10,137 nt of DNA, taken from assembly GCA_016938515.1 (NCBI GenBank), contig JAFGUM010000012.1, positions 1-10,137 of the forward strand, given 5' to 3'. This DNA comes from Spirochaetales bacterium. GTDB lineage: Bacteria; Spirochaetota; Spirochaetia; Treponematales; UBA12059. Positions 1 through 6,092 of this stretch are shown here, piece after piece. The stretch's first letter is position 1. Every line of letters starts with the position of its first letter. The position numbers and the translations under genes were made by a program. The notes beneath the pieces were generated by a model. The model was not told the DNA's origin and did not search any database. It saw only the letters and a list, made by a program, of their open reading frames with translations.

Positions 1-453
1 ACCTTTGAGGTAGCCCTTGATCTGGTACACCGGGGGGCCGACCCGGCCGCCATTCACAGAGCCTTGTACGAGTCAGCCTCTACCAGCGTCCTGCTGTTGC
101 GTAAGGCCGTGCTTTCAACGCTTGAGCTACACGCCGAAAACCGCATCGCAATACAGCACATGACCAGAGAAATGCTCGCTGATACCGGTTCTACTTCACA
201 GGACTCTGAAGGGCTCATCAACGTACCTTTGCAAGCTGCCGATGTTGCTGTATCGGTCTTCCTGAAAGAAAATGAGGAGGGTTTGCTGCGGTGTTCCCTG
301 CGGGCAAAAGGTGGCGTCAACGTTGCGCAGATAGCCCAAAGTTTTGGTGGCGGTGGGCACAGAAGCGCAGCGGGCTTCAAGTCTCCTTTTCCTCTTGAAA
401 CGATTAAATCCAGGGTGCTGGAACTGCTAAAATCTGCGTTACCTGACCGTTGA
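1..453 (+). CDS. DHH-family phosphoesterase, NrnA-like, C-terminal part (5' end outside window)
   Basis: The frame is open from base 1 to the TGA at 451-453, so 150 residues of a longer protein are visible. The TTG at 64 is an internal Leu codon, not a start. The key signature is the GGGGH motif (codons 346-360), followed by R-S-A-A-G-F. This is the substrate-binding motif of the DHHA1 domain in NrnA-type enzymes, which degrade nanoRNA or cyclic-dinucleotide products and 3'-phosphoadenosine 5'-phosphate in the cytoplasm. The metal-binding DHH domain would lie upstream and cannot be seen, so the exact substrate class is inferred. Other DHHA1 proteins such as RecJ or c-di-AMP phosphodiesterases remain possible, but a C-terminus ending about 30 residues after GGGGH suits NrnA. 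The next gene starts 45 nt downstream on the same strand. Confidence 0.82.
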   Translation, partial: TFEVALDLVHRGADPAAIHRALYESASTSVLLLRKAVLSTLELHAENRIAIQHMTREMLADTGSTSQDSEGLINVPLQAADVAVSVFLKENEEGLLRCSLRAKGGVNVAQIAQSFGGGGHRSAAGFKSPFPLETIKSRVLELLKSALPDR

Positions 454-498
454 TACCCGCGACCAGGCGATGCCACTACAAGAAACCGGAAACAACGA

Positions 499-2016
499 AT
501 GAAACGTCTAACACACACGCTGTTCATACTGTCAATAGTCATAACACTTGCCGTCATAGCGTTTTTTTTGATACGTAACGGCGCCACGCAAACATCGACG
601 GGAGAACCTGTCCGGCTCAGGTCGATTGAAGCAGGATCGTCAGCTGATGCCCCAGACCAGGTCGAGGATGCTCTAGCGAATCTGCGCAAGTCCAGTTCGA
701 TAGATCTAGAGCCTAATGAGACCCTCATAGATCTGTACACAGCGAGCATTGATTTTGACGACGAGGAAGAGCAGATACTGGTGGTAAGAGATTCAGATGA
801 TCCGGATGGCGCGCTGGGTATTGTCATAGCGGATTATTCAAGTGTCCAGAAACGATGGTCGCGTTCCTGGAAGGGATCAACCCTTGTAAGCAAGATCAAA
901 ACCTTTCAGGTGAGCGTGAATGACCTGATAGGCGACCACAACGTTACCATTGTCTGCTCCGGTATGAACGATGCCAACGAGCAAACCATGACAATTTTCT
1001 GGCAAGCGGACGCGCCCAGCCAGGAGTCGGATTCCCTCTTTGCAAAAATCTTTGAACAATCTGGATCAGCGGTACTGGTAGAAAGCGTGGAAAGACCCGA
1101 CAGCTACAAACTGGGACAATCCAACGCAGATAGCTGGCCCGTGTCGGTATGGCGTGCGGACCTTGATTCAGGTAATTACCTTGATCAGATAAAAGAGACC
1201 TGGCGCTGGAACTACGCAGAAAAGATGTATTCATTGTCATCTACAGAGCGCATTCCTGGAGCGAGCATAGCCCGAAAGATGGCTGAGTCCATACTGGACG
1301 GGTCTGCTGCCACCTTCGAATCTTTTCTGGATGGAACCTGGTACAAAGATAGCTATGATCCACTTTCGCCCAGCGCACTTTTTATAACATTTCAGGCACG
1401 GGAAGGCACCGTGCTTTTTTCCGGAGACAATCTCATAGAAGTATATGAATGGGAAAATTCCAATTCTACCAGGTATGGCCTGTACATCGCGTCCCGCAAC
1501 CAATCTGTCCGCAATCTGCGACGCCTCATGGATATCGAGCTGGCGTCTACAGACTCGGTAAACGTTCGCGTATTCCAGGATTACCGCATCAAAGCCGACA
1601 TTGCAGGCAAGTGGGATGGTAGATACAGGCGACTAAGCTCTGAAATAGCAAAATCGTTCCGAAAACAACCATCAACGGCCAGCCCATCCTCACTTGAACT
1701 GAGAGGTGAATACGAGTCAGACGATGGAACTATACTTTCGTTTACCGGAGACAGGTACGAGTACACTGGCAGCTCATACAGCGAGCGTGGCATCTTTACC
1801 GTATTTGAATTATCGGGAGCGACCATCCTCGACGCGCGGATCACTGAAGATGACAGCGGCACATCAGTCAGAAAATCGTGGATAGTTACCGTCGAGACAT
1901 CAACGAGTGCCGGTGATACAGGCGTACAAACGATCGAGCTGCAGGAAGCGCGCATTGGCATGCAAGGCATTGAGCCAGTGCAGGTGCCCCCGGTGCTATA
2001 CCGAAAACGCGAGTAG
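499..2016 (+). CDS. pallilysin-related, membrane-anchored multidomain protein without HEXXH
   Basis: 505 residues. Residues 6-25 form one hydrophobic helix after a short Lys/Arg N-terminus, which suggests a signal anchor with the rest outside the inner membrane. Residues about 75-245 are beta-rich, with acidic D-F-D-D-E-E-E-Q-I and D-L-I-G-D-H segments that resemble FG-GAP/VCBS-type repeats. Residues about 275-377 align, by memory, with the lipocalin-like domain of T. pallidum TP0751 (pallilysin, a host-component-binding adhesin with reported protease activity). Shared points are F-L-D-G-T-W versus L-L-A-G-L-W, an R-N-x-S-x-R-x-L-R-R-L-like helix, and a W-D-G-x-Y-x-R end. The TP0751 metalloprotease motif HEVIH falls on TDSVN (351-355), so the metal site is absent. 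Residues about 398-490 form a second beta-rich unit. The ATG at 499 has only a weak GGA Shine-Dalgarno; the helix right after it supports this start. Adhesin function is inferred, not shown. Confidence 0.78.
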   Translation: MKRLTHTLFILSIVITLAVIAFFLIRNGATQTSTGEPVRLRSIEAGSSADAPDQVEDALANLRKSSSIDLEPNETLIDLYTASIDFDDEEEQILVVRDSDDPDGALGIVIADYSSVQKRWSRSWKGSTLVSKIKTFQVSVNDLIGDHNVTIVCSGMNDANEQTMTIFWQADAPSQESDSLFAKIFEQSGSAVLVESVERPDSYKLGQSNADSWPVSVWRADLDSGNYLDQIKETWRWNYAEKMYSLSSTERIPGASIARKMAESILDGSAATFESFLDGTWYKDSYDPLSPSALFITFQAREGTVLFSGDNLIEVYEWENSNSTRYGLYIASRNQSVRNLRRLMDIELASTDSVNVRVFQDYRIKADIAGKWDGRYRRLSSEIAKSFRKQPSTASPSSLELRGEYESDDGTILSFTGDRYEYTGSSYSERGIFTVFELSGATILDARITEDDSGTSVRKSWIVTVETSTSAGDTGVQTIELQEARIGMQGIEPVQVPPVLYRKRE

Positions 2017-2031
2017 CACCAGCCGTGCTAC
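2013..2031. terminator. hairpin between convergent genes, possible bidirectional terminator
   Basis: GTAGCAC (2013-2019), a CAGCC loop and GTGCTAC (2025-2031) form a perfect 7-bp stem with a 5-nt loop. It covers the TAG stop of the rightward gene (2014-2016) and the TAG stop of the leftward gene (2030-2028). A T-run is missing on the plus strand. On the minus strand the stem is followed by TCGCGTTTTC, which is only mildly U-rich. Its position at the meeting point supports termination or 3'-end protection, but the weak U-tract keeps confidence moderate. Confidence 0.5.
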
Positions 2032-3047
2032 TGCTCTGATTCGATACGCCACGCTTCATATCCAGCATCTTTGAGCGTCAGAATCATTGTGCGGGCGCTA
2101 GCTTCGTCACTCGCCCGTACTAACACAATGTGTATACCGGTGCTTTTCTTGTAGATGGTATACGCAAGCAACCCGAGTTTTTTCAGCTTGCCAACCATGA
2201 TGGCTGCATTGGCTTCATCTCTGAAAGCGCCAACCTGGTATGTGATAGCCACAGAGCCACTGTCCGACGGGATAGTCTGGTCGCTGGTGGCAGGTGCCGT
2301 AGATTCTGCCGGTTTTGCAGGCGGGTCTCCCGGGATGCTCGCTATGGTAGACGCCATCAGCAAACGCAACGACGGATGATTTCCAGCATCACCCTGCCAG
2401 AGTGCCGGGAAGCGTTCTTCGAGCATGCGTTCATACCGTACGGTATCGTCTCCATCAGCGGAAGCGCGTGCCAGGCTGAGCGCGGAAAACAAGATGCGCT
2501 CGTCTGTAGCCAGAAGCAACTCACGCGCCGCTTTGTGCGCACCGTCCCGATCACCAAGCGCCAAGGCGGCCCAACCGCCGATAAGTCCGGCGAGCGATGT
2601 GTTCTTGCTGCTGGCTCCGGCAAACGTAGCGGCTTTTGCCAGCACGGCTGCCGCCGCTGAGTCGCCTTCAAGAAGCCTGCACGCGGCGGCTGACACGATC
2701 GCATCGCCGTCTACCAATCCTGCAACCGCCCTGGCCGCCGCTTCCCACGCGTCGGCTGCAAGATCGTAGCGCCCGGTGAGCTCGAGCAGCGTGGCTTGCT
2801 CGTAGAGCAAGAGTCGGCGTTGCTCCCCCGTCGCTGCGTGCGATGCCGTGGCACCGAGTAGCCATATGGCGTCGGAGACGGAATCAAAACCCCTGGCGGC
2901 TTCAAGGACCAGCGAAGCAAAATCAACCGATGCCGCTTCTCCTACAAGGCGTTGGTAGCTTTCCTTGGCCGTAGCTCCCTGTGCTGGTGCGGCAAACGTC
3001 GACACTAGTGCGAAAAACGCCGCCATCAGGCCAATTCTGGTTTTCAT
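2028..3047 (-). CDS. exported SPOR-domain protein with TPR-like helical region
   Basis: 339 residues. Residues 1-24 look like a signal peptide: M-K-T-R, a hydrophobic core, then A-P-A-Q-G with likely cleavage after Gly24. Residues about 30-235 are Ala/Leu-rich helices. The stretches around 79-109 and 150-180 have the spacing of TPR-like hairpins (Y-E-Q-A-x-L-L-E-L-T-G-R-Y-D-L-A). A Pro/Ser/Thr-rich linker (238-265) leads to a C-terminal SPOR domain (266-336), recognised by Y-Q-V-G-A-F at its start and alternating beta/alpha segments. SPOR domains bind denuded glycan strands of peptidoglycan, usually at the septum, so the protein probably sits in the periplasm and scaffolds cell-wall or division factors. 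It is the last gene of the miaB cluster, 30 nt after the LapA-like gene. The Shine-Dalgarno is weak (GGGCG). Confidence 0.83.
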   Translation of the reverse strand: MKTRIGLMAAFFALVSTFAAPAQGATAKESYQRLVGEAASVDFASLVLEAARGFDSVSDAIWLLGATASHAATGEQRRLLLYEQATLLELTGRYDLAADAWEAAARAVAGLVDGDAIVSAAACRLLEGDSAAAAVLAKAATFAGASSKNTSLAGLIGGWAALALGDRDGAHKAARELLLATDERILFSALSLARASADGDDTVRYERMLEERFPALWQGDAGNHPSLRLLMASTIASIPGDPPAKPAESTAPATSDQTIPSDSGSVAITYQVGAFRDEANAAIMVGKLKKLGLLAYTIYKKSTGIHIVLVRASDEASARTMILTLKDAGYEAWRIESEQ

Positions 3048-3077
3048 ACGACGCCCGTATCGCTACCTACACCCAGA

Positions 3078-3380
3078 TCACTGCTCGCCGTCTGGCTTTG
3101 CGCGAGGGTTATTGCCACTGCCTGGAAGAGGCTGATTTTCAGGTGACGAGGTAGACGATGCTCCCCGCGTTTTTCCGAGTTTCAGGCCTTTTCTTCCCAC
3201 AGTTATGATCAGCGCGGACAGAAGTCCCAACACGTACGTAGCCAGTATGGTGATAACAACCGGAACGCCTTCAAACGTTACGAAGACGAGCGAAATATCA
3301 CAGTTGTTTTCGATGTTGAATCCAACGAAGATAAGAATGAGAGCCACCGCACCAATAAACAGAACGAGCTTCCATGGCAT
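3078..3380 (-). CDS. LapA-like (DUF1049-type) two-helix inner-membrane protein
   Basis: 100 residues with two membrane segments (about 4-22 and 39-60). Between them is a short loop, F-N-x-E-N-N-C-D-I-S-L-V-F, followed by V-P-V-V-I-T-I-L-A-T-Y-V-L-G. This N-terminal helix, short beta loop, and second helix with a conserved Gly match the LapA/DUF1049 pattern. In Escherichia coli LapA works with LapB in controlling lipopolysaccharide synthesis; in other bacteria the role is unknown. The cytoplasmic tail (62-100) is Lys/Arg-rich, then Ser/Pro/Gly-rich and probably disordered. The ATG overlaps the miaB stop as TAATG, and a strong AGGAGG (complement of 3388-3393) lies 7 nt before it, so translation is probably coupled to miaB. 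Family assignment rests on pattern only, and no lapB is visible. Confidence 0.72.
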   Translation of the reverse strand: MPWKLVLFIGAVALILIFVGFNIENNCDISLVFVTFEGVPVVITILATYVLGLLSALIITVGRKGLKLGKTRGASSTSSPENQPLPGSGNNPRAKPDGEQ

Positions 3381-4693
3381 TAGAATACCTCCTCTGCCTT
3401 GAACGTGTTACCACGCACAGACACCAGCCTGACCCGGGCAAACGAGCCCACGCGTTCAGGGCCGGCATTGAATACAACCATCATATCCTGATCGCTTCGC
3501 GCCAGCACTTCTTCTGGGCTTTTCTTTGATACATCCTCAACGAGTACATCTACCGTAGCGCCCAGCATTCCCCGCATCATGTCGCGCGTGATTTGTCGCT
3601 GCAGCGCGATAACACGAGCCAGCCGCTCCTTTTTTACTCGCTCGGGCACCTGATCAGCGTACGTCGCCGCCGGGGTGCCTTCACGCGGGTTGTAGTAGTA
3701 CATGAAGGCGTACGCAAACCCTATGGTTCTCATGAGCTCCAGCGTTGCGTCGATGTCCTCTTCTGTCTCCCCGGGGAACCCAACCAGAATATCGGTTGAA
3801 AGCGTTACACCCGGTATACTCGTTCGTATTCTATCGGCGAGATTACGGTAATCATCACTGGTATACCCCCGATTCATCGCGGCCAAGATGCGATCAGAAC
3901 CGTGCTGCACACACAAGTGTATGTGTCTGGCAAATATATCATCAGCGGCCATCACTCGTATGGTATCGTTTGACAAGTCTTTAGGATGACTGGAAACAAA
4001 ACGAAGTCTGCTGATCCCGGCACTCCTGGCGGTTTTGGCAACTCGCGCAAGCAGCTTCGAAAAATCCAGGTCATCCTCAGAGTCAGTCCAGTGGTACGAG
4101 TTGACGTTTTGGCCAAGAAGCGTAACCTCTCTAACGCCCGCCTCCGCAAACGAAGCGAGCTCGGCATCGATGGCATCCGGATCCCTGGATATTTCCCGCC
4201 CCCGTACGTACGGGACGATGCAATATGTGCAAAAATTATTACATCCATGCATAATGGGAACAAAAGCGGTAAAAGCGCCAGGTTCAAGGTGTGAAGGCGC
4301 AAAAATATACTCGGGCGTTTCCTCTATGGTTTCCAGTCGAATGCCCGCTTCTATTGCGTCAAGAAGGACGCCAAATGATGACTTTTGGAAATTGCCCAGA
4401 ACGTAATCCACACCGGGAGCTTTTTCACGCATACTGTCATGAAGTCTTTCCGCCATGCACCCGGTTACGATCAATACGAACGACTTCTGTTTTTTCAGAG
4501 CCGCATAATGGGCAATACGTCCCCATGCCCGGTTCTCCGCGGTAATACGAACCGAGCAGGTATTGATGAGCACAACATCAGCCTGTACGTAGTCATTTAC
4601 TCGCGACCAGCCTCGATCTGCCAATGTCGTTTCCAGCGCAGACGATTCCGCCTTGTTCATCTGACAGCCGTACGTCTCAATCAGGTAGTTCAT
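3380..4693 (-). CDS. miaB: tRNA-2-methylthio-N6-dimethylallyladenosine synthase MiaB
   Basis: 437 residues from ATG 4693. MiaB is a radical-SAM methylthiotransferase that adds the 2-methylthio group to i6A37 in tRNAs reading UNN codons. The three family domains are present. The N-terminal UPF0004 domain has cluster cysteines C10 (Y-G-C-Q-M-N), C46 and C79. The radical-SAM core has C151-x3-C155-x2-C158 (C-N-N-F-C-T-Y-C), followed by I-V-P-Y-V-R-G-R-E. A C-terminal TRAM domain covers about 375-437. Reading can extend four codons to a GTG at 4705, but that start has no Shine-Dalgarno. ATG 4693 gives the usual N-terminus, with the first cysteine at position 10 as in E. coli; its own GGGAG is close, at 3 nt. 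The usual H-L-P-V-Q-S-G-S reads H-L-C-V-Q-H-G-S here, a conservative family variation. The stop overlaps the LapA-like start by 1 nt. Confidence 0.95.
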   Translation of the reverse strand: MNYLIETYGCQMNKAESSALETTLADRGWSRVNDYVQADVVLINTCSVRITAENRAWGRIAHYAALKKQKSFVLIVTGCMAERLHDSMREKAPGVDYVLGNFQKSSFGVLLDAIEAGIRLETIEETPEYIFAPSHLEPGAFTAFVPIMHGCNNFCTYCIVPYVRGREISRDPDAIDAELASFAEAGVREVTLLGQNVNSYHWTDSEDDLDFSKLLARVAKTARSAGISRLRFVSSHPKDLSNDTIRVMAADDIFARHIHLCVQHGSDRILAAMNRGYTSDDYRNLADRIRTSIPGVTLSTDILVGFPGETEEDIDATLELMRTIGFAYAFMYYYNPREGTPAATYADQVPERVKKERLARVIALQRQITRDMMRGMLGATVDVLVEDVSKKSPEEVLARSDQDMMVVFNAGPERVGSFARVRLVSVRGNTFKAEEVF

Positions 4694-4713
4694 AGTCTCC
4701 CACACAAGAACAA

Positions 4714-4740
4714 GGCGGCCGCGAGTACACGCGAGCCGCC
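4714..4740 (-). terminator. GC-rich terminator-like hairpin between the small membrane gene and miaB
   Basis: GGCGGC (4714-4719) pairs with GCCGCC (4735-4740). CGCG (4720-4723) pairs with CGCG (4730-4733) after one bulged A at 4734, leaving a 6-nt loop (4724-4729). In the leftward transcript the stem is followed by TTGTTCTTGTG, a broken U-tract, which fits a Rho-independent terminator for the upstream gene 4775-5131. It ends about 20 nt before the miaB ATG, so it could also act as an attenuator or shape miaB translation. Confidence 0.6.
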
Positions 4741-4774
4741 CGTTGATAACGAAATGTAGCTGGCTGGCAGAAGG

Positions 4775-5131
4775 TCAAGAGCGGGACTTGAGCCCCCGCG
4801 CAAATTTAAACAGATTGAACACACCGTATCCTATCATACCAAAACCGGCTATTCCAAGAATAAATCCCGTAAACCCCTTGAGCAGGAAAGAAGCCAGTCC
4901 CAGCACCCCAGCCCCCATCAGCAATGCTCCGGTAGTCTTATCGGTTCTGTTTTTCCCCACGAGCCCCATTATGCCCAGTACTACGAGGCCTCCCCCCAGA
5001 ATCCAGCCTACTACAGGGATATTGAGCAGGGAATTGAACAGCAAAAGTCCTATTCCCGCACCCGTCGACACTACCCCATGCATGCCGTTTTTCCGCACCT
5101 CTCCGCTGTCAGTGGGATAATTATCACTCAT
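4775..5131 (-). CDS. small glycine-rich polytopic membrane protein, function unknown
   Basis: 118 residues. I do not recognise a named family. A short polar N-terminus (1-18) is followed by four likely membrane segments at about 19-36, 38-58, 66-84 and 87-108, rich in Gly, Leu and Ile. Short charged turns (G-K-N-R-T-D-K-T at 59-66) separate them, and the tail is basic (K-F-A-R-G-L-K-S-R-S). The two halves look alike (G-A-G-I-G-L-L-L-F and G-A-G-V-L-G-L-A-S-F), so an internal duplication is possible. The ATG is well supported by AAAGGAGA (complement of 5137-5144), 5 nt upstream. A promoter lies about 85 nt upstream and a terminator-like hairpin follows, so it is probably a single-gene transcript. 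Confidence 0.7.
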   Translation of the reverse strand: MSDNYPTDSGEVRKNGMHGVVSTGAGIGLLLFNSLLNIPVVGWILGGGLVVLGIMGLVGKNRTDKTTGALLMGAGVLGLASFLLKGFTGFILGIAGFGMIGYGVFNLFKFARGLKSRS

Positions 5132-5215
5132 AGAAATCTCCTTTCAGGCCGCTGATACCTATACCGCCTCCAGATGGCAAACGGTCGTTATTTAAAACAT
5201 TCAGCGCCAGTGCAG

Positions 5216-5244
5216 AATATAGCCAAAAGAACCTCGCCGGTAAA
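5216..5244 (-). promoter_or_regulatory. sigma-70-type promoter for the small membrane protein gene
   Basis: On the minus strand, TTTACC (5244-5239, 4 of 6 to the -35 consensus) and TATATT (5221-5216, 5 of 6 to the -10) are separated by exactly 17 nt. They sit in the 136-nt gap after folE2 and read toward the gene starting at 5131, giving a leader of roughly 75-80 nt. The leader shows no riboswitch-like structure that I can recognise. Sequence match only. Confidence 0.55.
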
Positions 5245-5267
5245 GAATGAGCGGCAATGAATTCTGC

Positions 5268-6092
5268 TCATCCCGCAGGAGCCACCACAGCCGCATCGTA
5301 CTCGACGCACGCGTACGCTGAATGATTATGGATGCTCTCGAAATTTTCCGCTTCGACGCTGAACCGGGGAAACGATCCGATGCCAAGAAGACCAACGTAG
5401 ACTTCCCGTACCACGTCCTCTACGAACATGGGTTTGTCAAACGAGTGCTCGGTAACATACTTCTCATCCTCCCGCTTCAGGAGGGTATAGACATCGCTCG
5501 AGGCGGCTTTCTCGACTATGGATACGAGATCCTCTATCCAGAAAAATGGACCTAACTTTACGCGAGCCTTGACGAGGCCCCTCTGATTATGCGCTCCGTA
5601 ATCACTGATGGCCTTGGAGCAGGGACACACCGTCTGGACGGGCACCGCCACCGACACCCAGAATTCCCTTTCGGAACCAGATACGTGACCTTCATACGAG
5701 CAGTCATAACTCATCATACCCTTTTGCCCCGATACCGGCGCTGATTTTTCTATAAAATACGGAAAATGAACGTCTGCAAAAGCTTTCTCAGCGTCCAGGT
5801 TGCTGCGTAGTTCGTCCAGCATTGCCAAAAACCTTGGCATGGACAGGTCTCGGCGATGCTCGTTGAACACCTCTATGAACCTGCTCATGTGAGTGCCCTT
5901 GAAATCATGCGGCAGATCAACGTACAGGTTCACAGTAGCGGTGGTATGCTGAATGGTGTTGGCACGATCAAGAACAGTTATGGGATACCGGACTCCCTTG
6001 ACCCCGACCTTCTTGATCGGAATTCTGCGGTCATCCCGCATACTCTGTACATCTACCATAACAGGACAAGCCAAGGAGGAGTCCGGGTTCAC
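5268..6092 (-). CDS. folE2: GTP cyclohydrolase FolE2 (type IB)
   Basis: 274 residues, the usual family length. FolE2 converts GTP to 7,8-dihydroneopterin triphosphate, the first step of folate synthesis and, in many bacteria, of queuosine synthesis. It belongs to the tunnelling fold and replaces the zinc-dependent FolE, often under zinc shortage. The signature C-P-C-S-K-A-I-S-x-Y-G-A-H-N-Q-R-G occupies about 156-172. With a constant offset of nine, residues C158, H168, E210, E252 and H255 fall on the active-site residues I remember for Neisseria gonorrhoeae FolE2 (C149, H159, E201, E243, H246), so the enzyme appears intact. The start is GTG at 6092, overlapping the folD stop as GTGA with GAAGG about 7 nt upstream, so translation is coupled to folD. 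No zinc-regulator site was recognised nearby. Confidence 0.95.
   Translation of the reverse strand: MNPDSSLACPVMVDVQSMRDDRRIPIKKVGVKGVRYPITVLDRANTIQHTTATVNLYVDLPHDFKGTHMSRFIEVFNEHRRDLSMPRFLAMLDELRSNLDAEKAFADVHFPYFIEKSAPVSGQKGMMSYDCSYEGHVSGSEREFWVSVAVPVQTVCPCSKAISDYGAHNQRGLVKARVKLGPFFWIEDLVSIVEKAASSDVYTLLKREDEKYVTEHSFDKPMFVEDVVREVYVGLLGIGSFPRFSVEAENFESIHNHSAYACVEYDAAVVAPAG

Noticed and set aside
64..66. TTG as a start codon for the DHHA1 protein
   Set aside because: The frame is open upstream to base 1 with sensible helix-like sequence, so the gene is cut by the window edge.
54..827. Leftward 257-codon open frame opposite the DHH and pallilysin-related genes
   Set aside because: It crosses two well-supported rightward genes and their gap, and its product is Ser/Arg-rich low-complexity sequence with no recognisable domain.
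2130..2769. Rightward open frames opposite the SPOR-domain gene
   Set aside because: They are side effects of GC-rich Ala codons on the other strand; the leftward frame has a signal peptide and a SPOR domain.
4201..4214. Perfect 14-base palindrome CCCGTACGTACGGG
   Set aside because: It encodes the conserved Pro-Tyr-Val-Arg-Gly of the MiaB radical-SAM loop, so the protein explains it.
4694..4705. GTG at 4705 as the miaB start
   Set aside because: It has no Shine-Dalgarno, and the ATG at 4693 puts the first cluster cysteine at the family position 10.
5248..5270. Inverted repeat at the folE2 stop as a terminator
   Set aside because: Only five contiguous pairs, then an A-C mismatch in the transcript, a 9-nt loop and no real U-run; too weak to call.
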